From positions 69,109,104-69,173,103 of the forward strand of contig OV884014.1 in the NCBI GenBank assembly GCA_930367205.1: a DNA stretch of 64,000 bases. Reading direction: 5' to 3'. The notes under the pieces are model-generated. The model did not search any database and was not told where the DNA came from. It worked only from the letters and a program-made list of their open reading frames with translations. The stretch comes from Acanthosoma haemorrhoidale. Its lineage: Eukaryota; Arthropoda; Insecta; Hemiptera; Acanthosomatidae. Positions 1 to 11,289 of this stretch are shown one piece after another. A program made the position numbers and the translations under genes. Every line of letters starts with the position of its first letter. Position 1 is the stretch's first letter.

Positions 1-769
1 ATCTATTGTGGTAATGTAACAGTAAGGAGCAAATATAATTCAGGTCGAAGACAGATATCTTGGAAACACTTGCGTGGTTGGTATGTTGTTGGTACAACCT
101 CGCTGGAGTGTAAATAGACAATATGATAACCTAGCCATGAAAGGGTATGAAGAAGATGAATGTCCGACATGTAGACATTTTGTGTTTTTTCTTGTTGTGA
201 GTTGAGATTGATGAAATAAATGTTGACTCCATCGTCTCCCCACTGTTAGGAACAGTACTGTTCTGCATTTAGAGTAGAGGCATTGGAACTAACATCATGA
301 GAATGTTGCGTGTTGTATTGCCATTATACTGCTGGCAGAGATTACAATCGCTGTGCTAAGAGGTTGATGCCCCCTCCCTTCCGAGCGAGCAGGTTTCGAA
401 GACGCTAAAGTACGATGACATAGCCTAAGTGCAATAAAGCTTATTGTAGTACTGCCTCGTCGAAGACCGGTCTGCTCGGTGAAAGCTAGGAGTCGCAGAT
501 CGATGGTGGACTGTCGGCGCCTAGCCTTGAGTTTGGTGCCTTTGTGTCTGGCTGTGCCGCAATCCAGTACTATCCACCACAGCGTGCTACTTTGATTTGA
601 TGGTGTGTTGTCCGTAGTACTTGGTACTTTGGCTATTTAGGTACGCCTGGCCCAGACCATTAGTATAGATACAATCGCCTAGAACCATTTGAAAATGAAG
701 GTTTATTCCATCGAATCGTTTCGGGGCTATATCAATAAAGCTGGGAACAGACAGAAGTTGTTTCATTAG
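1..769. other. No gene recognised
   Basis: Mixed-composition DNA with no convincing coding frame. A somewhat GC-richer stretch lies at about 360-560. An AATAAA-type signal followed by a GC-richer tract near 433-500 could be the end of an old LTR or LINE, but no partner repeat was found in the window. Confidence 0.4.
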
Positions 770-1368
770 AAAAAGTACGACACAGATCTCAAACTGATGA
801 TTTATAATGTATCCTCCGGACAGCTCTGCTGTGTGTCCCACTATATGCTCACTTGGCTGACAATACAGACAAAAGTCAGCAATTTATAGTGGATAGTGAA
901 AAAAGAGGTCAGACATACCTCTCTAGAGAGGTTAAAGAACGCCGACCTGCACCCGTTGCTTGGTGTACCATCGGTGGGCGAGTACATTCACCAGAGACAC
1001 ATCAAGTTTTTTGACTCGTTGCAGCACCTAACAAACCCAGTATTTAACACTATGACGCCACCCACCCTTCCCGCAACAATGGTAACAGACTGCCAGGGAA
1101 AATTGGTCTAAATTTTTGTTCTTAGATGTAAGTTAGTTCCAAGTTTTATGATACAGAAGGTGAATACTTTTAAATATGTTTAGACAATGAATAAATAATG
1201 AGCATTACACCTTTGTATGTAAAACCCTTCTATGTAAAATTGTTAAGTATTGTATAAAATGTAGCCAAGCTGCATGATATATAATATTTACCTATTGTAA
1301 ATAGATTCATTTTTATAGAATCTATATTGATTTCCATAATCATAAGGGGATATGAAGAAAAAAAAAGT
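770..1368 (+). mobile_element. LINE-A copy (Jockey-like non-LTR retrotransposon), 3' end
   Basis: A 5'-truncated copy. The C-terminal part of the ORF2-type protein is readable at about 896-1111 and contains RLKNADLHPLLGVPSVGE and the block FFDSLQHLTNPVFNTM, which recur in the copies at 22.2, 27.0, 32.4 and 39.7 kb. Upstream, 775-895 still resembles the same reading frame but is shifted. The 3' UTR (1112-1360) ends in an A-rich tail and matches the reverse complement of 39.43-39.7 kb, so these two copies form one 3'-UTR subfamily. No target duplication was identified. Confidence 0.8.
896..1111 (+). pseudogene. LINE-A ORF2 C-terminal fragment
   Basis: About 71 codons open to a stop. This is the region after the reverse transcriptase of Jockey-type ORF2, so it has no catalytic residues. 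The frame opens on GTG and only continues an older frame, so the start is not meaningful. Identity rests on its match to the C-terminus that follows the FADD motif in the copy at 21.8-22.4 kb. It is non-functional. Confidence 0.7.
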
Positions 1369-1520
1369 GTTTCATTGCTGCATATTATTGGCAGATCATA
1401 TTAAACAGCAGTATATGCAGTGAGCAGAAAAGCCCCCTGTTTGATATTTCGTCTCATACTGCAATTGGGCTGACGTACTTCGTGCTTTTCTGAAAAAGCT
1501 GCCAGTTGTATAGTTGAGAC

Positions 1521-1546
1521 TTAACCTAACCCTAACCCTTAACCCT
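1521..1546 (+). repeat. Short telomere-like (CCTAA/CCCTAA) tract
   Basis: About four consecutive units alternate between CCTAA, CCCTAA and CCCTTAA. It is short and degenerate and sits beside a dispersed repeat, so it is interstitial rather than a chromosome end. Confidence 0.5.
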
Positions 1547-1571
1547 TTGTACCTGCTAGGGCCAAGACACC

Positions 1572-1702
1572 CACACTCGTGCCTTAGCCTTCCCAGAAGT
1601 ATGTTGTAACGCTGTAACTGATTAATATTTGTATATATACCAGTGTTTTGATTGCTATTCATAATAAAGTTTTTTAAAAGACTCTCCTCTACAAGATTAT
1701 TT
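1572..1702 (+). repeat. LINE-E-type 3' end (dispersed repeat)
   Basis: Matches the reverse complement of 31917-32051 over its whole length, with shared blocks such as ATACCAGTGTTTTG and AATAAAGTTTTTTAAAAGA. The AATAAA signal followed by an A-rich run suggests the 3' end of a retroposed element. No coding sequence is visible. Confidence 0.55.
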
Positions 1703-1880
1703 AACTTGCCATCAAAATGAAAAATAGTAATACTTATAATTTTTCTACCAACTTAGGCACTGGCGATCCAATAACACCACTGATCACTTATTTCTTACTT
1801 GCCTTGGTCTACATATCATTTTTATTCCTTATGACAGCGCGGATCTTTTGGAGTAACACTTTATCTGATTGAAAAAAATG

Positions 1881-2042
1881 AAACATTTTTCTTCGCACTT
1901 ACTGATAAATGTTCATCTCAAGGCTTTTAATAATATTATTATCATTATTGCGCAACGGATAATACTGCATACTATGCAATGAATGAATGATGTGGGAAAT
2001 TTATCTTAATTTTTTTAAAGAAATAGACAATATGAATTTCAA
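1881..2042. repeat. Direct duplication, copy 1 (about 162 bp)
   Basis: Nearly the same sequence recurs at 2463-2624 in the same orientation. Both copies start at AAACATTTTTCTTCGCAC and share GGATAATACTGCATACTATG. Small indels separate them. No coding content. Confidence 0.8.
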
Positions 2043-2462
2043 ATTTTATAAAAGATAGGCACAGTTTTGTACCTAATCTAACCCCTATATGTATAATCTC
2101 ATCTTATTATCAGTGATGTTATTAGTGGGACAAAAATAAAAACGGTAAAATGTTTTTCTAATCGCATTAGTGCTAGATGTCTTGTTAGCCTTTTTGAGAT
2201 GACAGTTACTAGTCACTTTGAAGAAAGACTAGTCCAAAGGGCAATTCAAATGAAAAATGAGAAGATATCTCAACAAACCCCTGTGAATCTATGGCCAAGA
2301 ATACTGGCTTCGTATTACTACCAAATTTGTCATGTTATGTTTAATTTTAGTGCCTTATTGTACTTCGAAAACAAATAATGTGAAGCAATTATGTATTCTG
2401 AGAAATATATGTCTTCAATTTCAGGTATATATGGATAATTCATGCAACCATATTTTAAAATA

Positions 2463-2624
2463 AAACATTTTTCTTCGCACTGATAAATCTTGATCTCAAG
2501 GCTTTTAATAATATTATTGTCTTTATTGCACAACGGATAATACTGCATACTATGCAATGAATAAATGATGTGGGAAATGTATCATAATTTTTGTAAAAAA
2601 AATAGACAATAGGAATTTGAAACA
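2463..2624. repeat. Direct duplication, copy 2 (about 162 bp)
   Basis: Partner of 1881-2042, offset by 582 bp in the same orientation. The short minus-strand frames here are produced by the repeat and do not look coding. Confidence 0.8.
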
Positions 2625-2639
2625 CCGTTCGTGATAGCA

Positions 2640-5130
2640 TTAGTTATATAAAATATTAATAATAATAATTTTGCAAAAAAGTAATTATTCAAGGCTTAAA
2701 TTTAATGGTTAAAATTGCAAAGAGCAAGGTTAGCATTGCGATAATAGCAGTATGCACTATGGAAGGTATCTTTTACGAGGCTACTACATTTCCTGATAAC
2801 ATTGAGTAACTCTAACCTCAATAATACTCTAACCTGATAACTCTTCTAAAAGGTTATTGTTTTTGTCATAATGAAAAAAGAGCTTGGTGGTGGTCAGCAT
2901 TCGAATGCTTAAGCGTTCTGCAAGCCTTTATAGAAGACAAGCATCGTATAACGTATCCAGTGAGTACAAAGTTTAGTTAGTAAACGTGTGTCACGCCACA
3001 CACTCTCGATTAGGCCATAAAAGGAATGTCATCAAAGATGGTTTTTAGTAAATAAAGTGATCTGATATCGATAAAAGTTCCAAGGTACGAAGGCCTACTA
3101 CTCATGGACGTCAATGAACCTTGTCAAAAACTCTACTTTTAGCTGTGCATGATAGCTTGTCATGTTGAGGTTCAAAGTTGTTTTTTATGAGGATGTTGAT
3201 TCGGAGTGGATACGAGCACTCAAATTGGATTGCTTATGGGCATTAAAATTGCATTGAGGTTTGAGTACAAGTTGTTAAAGTACGTATAGTCAATGAGGTT
3301 GGGGTACATTTTGATATTCGACTCAAATAATCGACCCTGGGTAAGGGACAGAGTACTACTTATAATACTTAATACATAATTGGGTATTCCTTCAGATTTA
3401 ATAAAATGCGGTGATAGCAACTACTAAATAAAAAAAATAATTAATCATATCCTTTCAATAGGATAAAAATATCAAAGATTTGCAATTGAACTATTCCAAT
3501 TAATACTTGGTTGTAAGAAGATGACTGGGCCTTGATAATTACGTCAGCGCTAGTGGGCTGATAATCCCTAGGCGGCCCTGAACTCTACCACATGGTACGT
3601 GGCCAACCCAAATGCTATGCTAATAAAAAGCATATAGTTTTTCACGTGGAAAAGTGAGACAACCTCCGAGAATAAAAACAAGCATTGTCGAATCGCATGG
3701 ATCGTGAGCATGTCACACGACACTGAACTTTAAAAAGACGGCAATCCTTTATTTGGACAAAAGGAGGTGAACGATTTTCCAGGATTCGCAGACCATATTT
3801 AGAAGACATCATATATTGCTTCTAAAAATCTTACAGGTCTTTAAACAGTTAACTAAGCTATAAATAAATTAATAAAAGGGAATCTAAATAATGAGTAGCC
3901 TAGTTCTCTTATGATTTCTATTCAGGAATGCAAGCATTCAAATAATCTAGAGGATCTAGTCCACCTGTTCCATTCCTAGTGAATTAATCGAAGCGTGATA
4001 AAAAATGTACTCGCAAATTCAAACCGGAAACCAAAGCGATAAACGCCGAGAAATATCTCCGAAGCTTAATAAGTCAAAAGAACAAGTATAAGGGATCACG
4101 CCGGCTGGCTATCTTCGTGTAACCAGGGGATAAGAGTGCAACTTACGTCAGGAGTCATAAGGCGTTCTCTCTGTCTCTATACTATACCTGAAGCTGAGCA
4201 TTGAGTAGAGTTAAGGTAAAGCTTAGAGCTTTAGCGAGAAAAAAAAATATGAAAATGATCTTAAGACCAAAAAATGACAGAGAAGAATCGAACACCCGGA
4301 GCAACGTCGAAATAGAGGAAATAAAAAAGCGAAACATTAAATGTCCTATAAAGGTGCAGATCAGACTGTCCCACAAAACAAAACAGCCCTCAAAGGAAAC
4401 ATAGATTGCTATAATATTTAGAAGAAGGCCTACTGGAAGATGGTTCAGGAAGGGACAGGGATAGGCAACATTGGGATAGGTGGAGAGGAATCTTGGCGTT
4501 GGAGTCCGAAGCACAAATCCGATTCCAGAGCGACGCTGTTTAATGATTATAAATATTGCATTGTATTATGCAGGGTGTAACGTATCCGAAACTTACGAAA
4601 GTGATAGGAGACCTCAAATGCAACAGAAAGTTCATTTGGGCTTTGGCCAAATTCCGAACAGGGAAGGAGTAAATTAAAATTTTTTTAAGGTTGTCACGTT
4701 TTTCGTTCAAATATATATATATATATATAAATATATATATCAAAATATGCCATTGTTCAAGGCTTCATAAACAATTAATTATCATTAAATTTATTCATTT
4801 AATAATCAGTTCTAGCTTAGGTGCTAGATTTGTTTTACATCCTTAACACTTATTATAATAATGTTTAAAATTACATAAAAAATAGTGCTTATTTTTTAAA
4901 TTTGATATGTATGTACATTTCATACTTATATTGCTAGTTTTGTTCTAGGGAGGTGGTAAATCCTACATTTCAATTACAATTCTGTCTGCCCACAATTTAT
5001 TTTCAAAAAAATACCAAGCGCTTTCCACAGCTTACATTACCATTCTTTAGCCAGCCCAAACTAGTAGAATGTCAATCACAGAAACGATTTAACCTCAACT
5101 GATTTCGATGAGAGTTTTAAATATAGACTA
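2640..5130. other. No gene recognised; AT-rich intergenic DNA
   Basis: Overlapping open frames on both strands around 4180-4680 lack any recognisable domain and their composition looks like low-complexity reading. An (AT)n run lies at about 4710-4740. Nothing else is supportable. Confidence 0.4.
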
Positions 5131-5132
5131 GG

Positions 5133-5133
<1 letters not shown>

Positions 5134-5181
<48 letters not shown>
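5134..5181. repeat. (AT)n microsatellite
   Basis: An almost uninterrupted AT dinucleotide run of about 48 bp. Confidence 0.95.
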
Positions 5182-5187
<6 letters not shown>

Positions 5188-5779
5188 AAAATCTTTTTGA
5201 TACAGAAGAGAGAAAACGATGGCGAGGCTACTGTTCCAAGGATCTACTAATTCATAAGTTGAATTTAGAATTAGTTTGATGACCTGCTTAAGATATTTTT
5301 GAATTGGGAGCGAAGCAATAATAGAAGCGAGTGGCTTAGGCTGCTAAGAAAAGAATAAAAAAGAGTAATTTCAAGCGAACGCATTATTAGGCCTGCGGTT
5401 CTCCATCTGCGTGTCCTACATCACGTCACTGGTACACTAACAATTAACTGGTAGTTCACCATCGTCTTGAAGGTTTGTTACAGTAGGGTTCTGTCTTGAT
5501 CCGGATACGACGGCCAATGAACACCTTTCCCAAAAAGAGGCAACGTGTTTTCCTACAATGTATGTAATGCCTATACGATTGCATACGAAGAAGTAAAAAT
5601 CATCCCAACTTGTTTGCTTACAAATGATCGCGGTAGCCATATTAAATATCGTACTATCTTAGTAATGATACGTTGACTTCGGTTGGATTGTTCGCCGACA
5701 GGGAAATTTTTCCTTTTTGGGTATATTCGGCATATATCTCTAAATAGAAAATAAATTACTATTTTACAAATTTATACTA

Positions 5780-6082
5780 AAGCCAATATGGACTTACGAA
5801 ATAGATCTAAGGGGGACAGCAAAAAAGTCTAACATCAAGCACATCCAATCCTTTCAATCAACAGTCCTGAGAACAATAGTAAATGCGCCTGATTACGTCA
5901 GCAACAAAACCCTTAATAATGATCTTAATATACCCTACATTCTTGAACTCATCCATTCCAAGTTCATGAAATTCCATAATGACCTATCCAACCACCCTAA
6001 TCCCTTAGCGCAGTCATTACACTGCGCCACTCATCCTTATAATCCTCCTCGGAGACTAAAGCGGCCTCGTAACCTACTATAA
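5780..6082 (+). pseudogene. LINE-B ORF2 C-terminal fragment
   Basis: One hundred codons without a stop, ending in TAA at 6080-6082. It reads KPIWTYEI, then a block resembling GTASxSNIxxIQxFQ, then VLRTIVNAPDYVSN, NDLNIP and the basic tail PRRLKRPRNLL. This layout (W-G-A near a query/loop region, IQ-FQ, NDL-IP) is typical of the stretch after the reverse transcriptase in Jockey-clade elements. The reverse transcriptase and endonuclease domains are absent because of 5' truncation. The intact frame suggests a relatively young copy compared with LINE-A here. Confidence 0.8.
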
Positions 6083-6265
6083 AAACGTGACTGTGGAAGT
6101 CCTGGGCATGGCCATTTTCTCCAATCACGCCCTGAGCGTATGTGGCTCTCGGGATCTTGGTCAGCCATCGCTGGCTTGTATTCGGCGACGAATGAAGAAT
6201 TGCAAATATAACACAATTACTTATTCCCCAGTAAGGAAGAATTTAATTTTATCACAAGAAAGCTA
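5780..6265 (+). mobile_element. LINE-B copy (second Jockey-like family), 3' end
   Basis: The C-terminal ORF2 coding sequence is followed by a 3' UTR that also occurs at 54.40-54.80 kb (same strand) and 17.73-18.12 kb (opposite strand). The coding part is intact for about 100 codons. A loosely matching AAATTTATA lies on both sides (about 5768 and 6283) and may be a decayed target duplication, but AT-richness makes that weak. Confidence 0.8.
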
Positions 6266-6817
6266 CTATTGTAGCTATTGTAAATTTATATGAAGGGTAT
6301 TTAGATATATACATGTATACTAACATAATTTGTCATTTCACTCTTTGGCCAGTCAATATCTGTTCTTATAACTTTTTTTTTCATTTCGTTTCAATATTTA
6401 TACGCTTTCATTATATGCTCAGTTGCATCACCAATATTTTCTCCTGTTGTTGATGTAGGAGTTAGTCATTATATTCATCGTGCGTATAACGATGTAGCGT
6501 TCTATTTTAAAATTTATTACACAAGCAGTGTTGCATTAGTAAAATCAATACATCAGTTTCACTCCTATTGAGCAACAGGTTTACACAGTCTAATAAAGGT
6601 GTATGCAGGAATATAATTGCGATAAAATTTGCATAAAAGTGCATCAATGCCGAGAATAAAATTATCATTCGTTCTGAGAACTTATATGCATGTTATTGTT
6701 ATGTTGAGATAATTGTTGATGCATACAGTAGAGAAAATAAAACACAAATCTAAAATCGTTGAAATAGTCCATGGTTATATACAATTTAAGAGGCAGTTAA
6801 ATAAATCGATAGACAAC

Positions 6818-7111
6818 TCATCCTGGAGCTGTAAACATGGCGTCACTCCGAACGTCACGCCTGGTACGTGAGCACACACCGTTCAAATAAACAACACTGC
6901 TGTGCTGTAAGCAAATGTCGAAATAAACAGACTCGATACCCTTCTTTAAACACTGCTGAAAAAACTTGATCTGTGCGGCTGTTAAATTGTAAATAACAGA
7001 TAGGCTGTAGAGAATTGTACCATAAAACGGCTCAGCTAAGCACATGGCCGACTCATTCGTGTCAATGAATAAAGTTACTTTTTTCCGATTAACTCCGACT
7101 GGAAGAACCAA
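6818..7111 (-). CDS. Unrecognised ORF, possible exon
   Basis: A 97-codon minus-strand frame with no repeat match in the window. A pyrimidine-rich tract ending in AG lies at the 5' edge of the frame (minus strand, about 7092-7110), so an internal exon is imaginable, and GATGAGT near the 3' edge could act as a weak donor. I recognise no domain. A frame this long can occur by chance in 64 kb, so this is a weak call. Confidence 0.15.
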   Translation of the reverse strand: MVLPVGVNRKKVTLFIDTNESAMCLAEPFYGTILYSLSVIYNLTAAQIKFFQQCLKKGIESVYFDICLQHSSVVYLNGVCSRTRRDVRSDAMFTAPG

Positions 7112-7121
7112 AGAACAGAGG

Positions 7122-7306
7122 ATTAAAGATGAATATTAACTATTTACGGCTTTATGTTATAAACTTAAACATAAGAACGGATTAAAGATGAATGTTTAAC
7201 TATTTACGGCTTTATGTTATAAACTTAAACAAAAAAACGGATTAAAGATGAATTTTAACTATTTACGACTTTATGTTATAAACATAAACATAAGAACGGA
7301 TTAAAG
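7122..7306. repeat. Minisatellite, three 59-60 bp units
   Basis: Units at 7122-7180, 7181-7240 and 7241-7299, each starting ATTAAAGATGAAT and ending in AACGG, followed by a 7-bp partial unit. Only scattered substitutions separate the units. Confidence 0.95.
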
Positions 7307-7309
7307 TTC

Positions 7310-8330
7310 CTAGCTAATGAAGAAAGTATTATTTAGGCATGATCTGTGTGCAGACCCACAAGGCCTTGTGGCAGAATGAATCAAACAGATTTAATTAAAC
7401 TGGTTGATTATTTTAACCGAAATATTCGTATTAAAGCTTTACTGAAAATTACTTGAAAGTAGGTTAGGGAGGTCCCTGGTTCAAGTCCCGAACATGCCGT
7501 ATATTTTTTTTGGCTTACAATTTTTTTTTTAAGACTTCATTTATTGATTCCCCCTGAAAGGTAATAAGTCAGGACCAGTGGATGTATTGTAAACATGACT
7601 AAATGGCATCACTGCCATGAAAGCTGAGGACCTGACAGAGTACTCCCCATATTGGTACCAGGTAAGTCAAGGTAAGTCCTTGTATCAATGGGTTTGCAGT
7701 TGGCCCCACGCAGTTGGTCGTCAAAGTTTCTCTAGAATGTTCTAACGCAGTCATGAACGTAAGGAAATTTAGGTCAATGCAAAGGGCAACGAAAAATTAT
7801 AGTCCTGATATTATTACTCTTAGCGATCCCTAAATTTGGGTGGTTTATGTCCTGTCAAGGGGCAAGGGAAGTTTTGATGGTTGGTAAATGTTTTAATAGT
7901 CAACTGCATCAAAGGTTGGTTGTCAAAAACTACGGTAAGCCATTGCCCGCGGACATGAGAGAACGTCATGTGTAGAGATTAATTTTAATTTCCCAAGTAT
8001 GGCTAATAATTAATAATAGTGGGATGAATGACACGAGAAAAAGAAAAAAAAAACAGAAAGATATAATTTGCATAGCCAGACAACCGATATTTTTAGATTT
8101 TTTTCTCCCCTCGCCAAGAATGTGCAAAAAACTGGTGTAGACGGCATGCTTGCTGCAAAGGAACTTGGCTCGCTCGTGTGCCCGGAGATGTTACAGTTAG
8201 GTCGTGTGATTCACTTCTTCTCGGCACAAAAAAAATATATTTACTCAATGTTTATTTCTTCAATGTTCATTTCAAACCGGTCTCGTGCTAGCTTTAATTT
8301 ATTTAAAAAAAATCCCATTTGAGTTGGGAA
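7310..8330. other. No gene recognised; one tRNA-like B-box
   Basis: GGTTCAAGTCCCG at 7478-7490 resembles a tRNA B-box and may mark a decayed SINE. The rest, including the 84-codon frame at 8068, shows no recognisable content. Confidence 0.35.
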
Positions 8331-8336
8331 GGATAA

Positions 8337-8637
8337 TGTTGCCCTATACTAGGTGACCGACCGAGACCAAAGTGAGAGAGCGTCTACTTTTATTCACAAT
8401 AAACACTTTTATATAATAAGATTTTATACAATAAAAAAAACTATCAATAACAGGAGAGGTGACTAGGTAAGCTTTATAGAGACAGGTATAAACTACAGGC
8501 ATGCGCTCCAGATCAGTGTTTTACAGAGTTTAAATAGGCCTGTTTGATTTGAAGTACAGAGGGTAGGGGGGTGTTACTTGTTTTGTTCCTTAATTCGGTC
8601 GTAGGATATGATGCCTGGACAAGGTAGACGAAGCCTA
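8337..8637 (-). repeat. LTR-2-like repeat
   Basis: Related sequence occurs at 27.52-27.79 kb (plus strand) and 41.99-42.11 kb (minus). On the minus strand it contains CTATTTAAACTCTG (TATA-like), a conserved ACACTGATCTGGAG-type block and, further on, GAATAAA before a terminal GGGCAACA. The order TATA-like box, then polyadenylation signal, then a CA end fits an LTR. It directly abuts the end of the ORF at 8638-8877. No target duplication or second LTR was found. Confidence 0.5.
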
Positions 8638-8877
8638 CTAGGCCTCATTAGGTAACTGAGCAATCACTCGGGACGGTCTTTCTATTATCCCTTCAGGCAT
8701 CCAAAATATGTCACCTGCGGTTAATTCATGATACGCTCTTCTTATTGCCCAAAGTTTACTCCTTTGCTTTATGCCAAGCCGACCATTGTTGGGATATAGA
8801 ACTCTACGATAGCAGTCGGAAAAACGATAGAAACAATCTAAAATTTTAAAGGTAGATTTCAGAACAATCCGTAACAT
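8638..8877 (-). CDS. ORF abutting the LTR-2 repeat, possible retroelement protein end
   Basis: An 79-codon minus-strand frame ending where the LTR-2-like repeat starts. The C-terminal half reads like coding sequence, with a basic stretch (GIKQRSKLW) followed by GDIFWMPEGIIERPSRVI. Position next to an LTR-like repeat suggests the C-terminus of a retrotransposon polyprotein, but I cannot assign it to Gypsy, Copia or BEL by motif. It has no catalytic domain. Treat the function as unknown. Confidence 0.3.
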   Translation of the reverse strand: MLRIVLKSTFKILDCFYRFSDCYRRVLYPNNGRLGIKQRSKLWAIRRAYHELTAGDIFWMPEGIIERPSRVIAQLPNEA

Positions 8878-9264
8878 AGCGGTTAGGTTTTAGCTAAAAT
8901 ACCGAAATGGGAACTGTGCAGGCTAAAATGCCAATTTACATAAGACCAAGAAAATGTTCATTGTTTAGATCGACTTCATAGCATTTAAATGACTATCCTT
9001 GAGTACAAAATCGATATAAAATATCGAGGCTACTGAACTATTATCATACAGCTATTTTATTTTCTGACGGACATATTGGGTTGATTAATAAGGTGCGTTA
9101 TTTTTATAAAAGTTTTTAATCCATAGTATGTACGGCATGAGAAGAGCATGTGGCGTAGGTCGTTATCTTTAATGTATAGGGTTTTATGTTGTACGATGCT
9201 AATTATGAAAAGGAGTTCCTAAATAATTCAGATTCAAGAAAAATAAACCTTACTTAATTGTTTA

Positions 9265-9477
9265 CATTTTTTTTTCTTTCATAGCCCCTTTAAATTTACA
9301 GATAACTATCTATATTTATCCTCAGGCGAATCTACTAACAAATTATTTTTGCATTTCCTGTAGCATCGCTACTTATTTACAGGTTAAAAATTATATAATG
9401 AATAAACAAGTATAATGATAAAAATTATACGTGACTGGACCAAACTGACTAATAAAGGTGATGGGGCTCACCTACCT
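9265..9477 (-). mobile_element. LINE-A 3' UTR fragment
   Basis: Reverse complement matches the LINE-A 3' UTR at 22.48-22.69 kb closely, including the GGTGAGCCCCATCACC block and the block before the A-rich tail. No coding sequence remains. It is immediately followed by the T-run that marks the tail of LINE-C. Confidence 0.85.
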
Positions 9478-9486
9478 ACATCAAAA

Positions 9487-10150
9487 TGGTTTTTTTTTTT
9501 TTGGTTTTTTTGGGGGTTTTTTCCCTAAGCTCTCTAGTTAGAAATTTAGGATGAGGGAAAAATATAGAATATTTAGGTTAATCGGATCCTTATACTAGGA
9601 GTACCTGCTTGAAGGTAGTGTGAGAGGATTAAGGAGTGTGGGAAGCCTCGGTGGAGGTTGGTTGTTTCGGTACAGTGGTAAGAGTCCACTGGTGGCTGGG
9701 CCTAGAGTCTCTCTAGGCATGTAGTGTATTTTTATTTAGTCTGATTTCAGTGATGGGTGCCCCTTAGAGGCTTGTTGTTGGCGGGCCTAGTGCCGTGATG
9801 TCCACCATTTCCTCTGCTTCACTCGATCTTGTGAGTTGCCATCGTGCCGGTAGCGGTGGTGGTGTCATGTCTTTGAATAGAGGGTTTAGACTGTGTTTCA
9901 TCGAGTCGAAGAACTTGATGTGTCTTTTTTTGATGACGTCGGTGATGGTGGGGAGCTCAAACTTTTCGTGCATGTCGGAAGCCTTCATTTCACGAAAGGG
10001 GGTATGCCAGAGTGCCGTTCGCAGGATCTTGTTCTGGAAGCTCTGGAGTCGAGTTATGTTGCTGGCATGTAGGAATCTAAAGAGTGGTGTCCCAAACAGT
10101 AGAGCTTGGGGCAGGACGCACTTGTATAGTTCAAAATGTTCAAGTAAATG
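9487..10150 (-). mobile_element. LINE-C copy (Jockey-like), 3' end with tail
   Basis: On the minus strand, a coding C-terminus (10150 to 9764) is followed by about 270 bp of 3' UTR and an A-rich tail, seen as the T-runs at 9489-9522. The protein is related to LINE-A but differs in sequence and C-terminal length, and its 3' UTR is unlike LINE-A, so it is treated as a separate family. The 5' end is truncated near 10150. No clear target duplication. Confidence 0.75.
9764..10150 (-). pseudogene. LINE-C ORF2 C-terminal fragment
   Basis: About 129 codons without a stop. Recognisable pieces in order: LYKCVLPQALLFGTPLF, which corresponds to the conserved post-RT motif LYKSxLRPxLLYGxPLF of Jockey-type ORF2; RLQSFQNKILRTA, the usual RLQxFQNKxLR block; FELPTITDVIKKRHIKFFDS, matching the LINE-A element GVPSVGEFIRRRHIKFFDS. 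Catalytic parts are missing through 5' truncation. The intact frame suggests a younger copy. Confidence 0.75.
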
Positions 10151-10189
10151 AACAATAATGACACTCATATCGTGAACATATAACACGAG

Positions 10190-11285
10190 AGAGTAAAATA
10201 TAGAAATAATAATAATAATATAAGAGAAAAAGGAGCCTGGGAAAGCTCCAAGACTGTCAGAATATTTTAAAAAACATGTTGTTATAAACTAATAACAATA
10301 ATGGTAGTTTGTTGATATCGCGAATAAAGTAAACGTTGACAAGCTCAAAATTACACCAGGTACCTTCCATGCCAGGAAAAAGACTGAACTCATTATAAAC
10401 TTTGAAAATGTAATGTCAAAAGATTGATCAATGGGTCACAGTTACCTCGGTTTGCCTTGACATACACTGCCACATCGGATTCCGAAAAGCAGAAGTTGCA
10501 CTATTCAAACGCCACCCAAGGGACTGTGAACACAGTAAATCATACCTTGGAAAGCCATATCAGACTCCGAAAAGCAACTGCCTACAAATACCAAAACACA
10601 AAGCAAAAAGCATCAATCAGTTTTGTACGACCATTTTAAGAAATTTTATTCTTAAATTTTACATACTAAGACGAAAAAATATGACAAAGAAAATGTTTTA
10701 ACTAAATTGAAAACCAAACTCCCAAGACAGCTAATAGTTTAATAATATAAGCAGACAAGTAGTGATTTTGATACAATTTAAGTATATTAACCAAGCTTGA
10801 AATAATTCTAGAATTTTTCGATACGATGACTCGGAAATGAAATATGCGAAGCGATTACGCACTATTTAGACAGGCCAAATATTTGCTTCTACCAACGGTT
10901 GTGTAGTGGATCAGAGTTATTACGCCACAGGTGGTTCGATATGATGATTTCATTATTAGAAATAAAAATTAGCTTAAAGGAATTCAACCCGGAAACTTGA
11001 TACAGTGATAGGACTACGGTATAAGAATAGTCCAAAAAGCAATACAAATTTATCGTATGTCCAATCTGTCTTCTATTTTGTGAGAAATGGTAGTAAAATG
11101 AATCATTGGTTAAAGACAAAAAATAGTCAACGGGATTAGAACCCGAGACCTTTTAATTATCATTCAATGAAAAAAATAAATATTCAAATTACTATTGTTT
11201 TCCTGAGTATTAATACTAGAAAAAAAAGACATTTACGCGCGTATTTTTTATATTTTGGATAGTTTAATAGTATAATTGTTCAAGC
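10190..11285. other. No gene recognised; one tRNA-like B-box
   Basis: AT-rich. Minus-strand CGGGTTCTAATCCCG at 11131-11145 is a good B-box and probably a tRNA-derived SINE remnant. No A-box at normal spacing was convincing. Confidence 0.4.
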
Positions 11286-11289
11286 TTCA

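Noticed and set aside
1521..1546. True telomere
   Set aside because: About four degenerate units only, in the middle of continuous sequence with retroelement DNA on one side.
4182..4677. Overlapping 110- and 67-codon frames on opposite strands
   Set aside because: Neither has a recognisable domain; the lysine- and serine-rich readings follow from A- and T-rich composition.
7122..7306. CRISPR array
   Set aside because: The three units are contiguous tandem repeats without spacers, in an animal-like genome.
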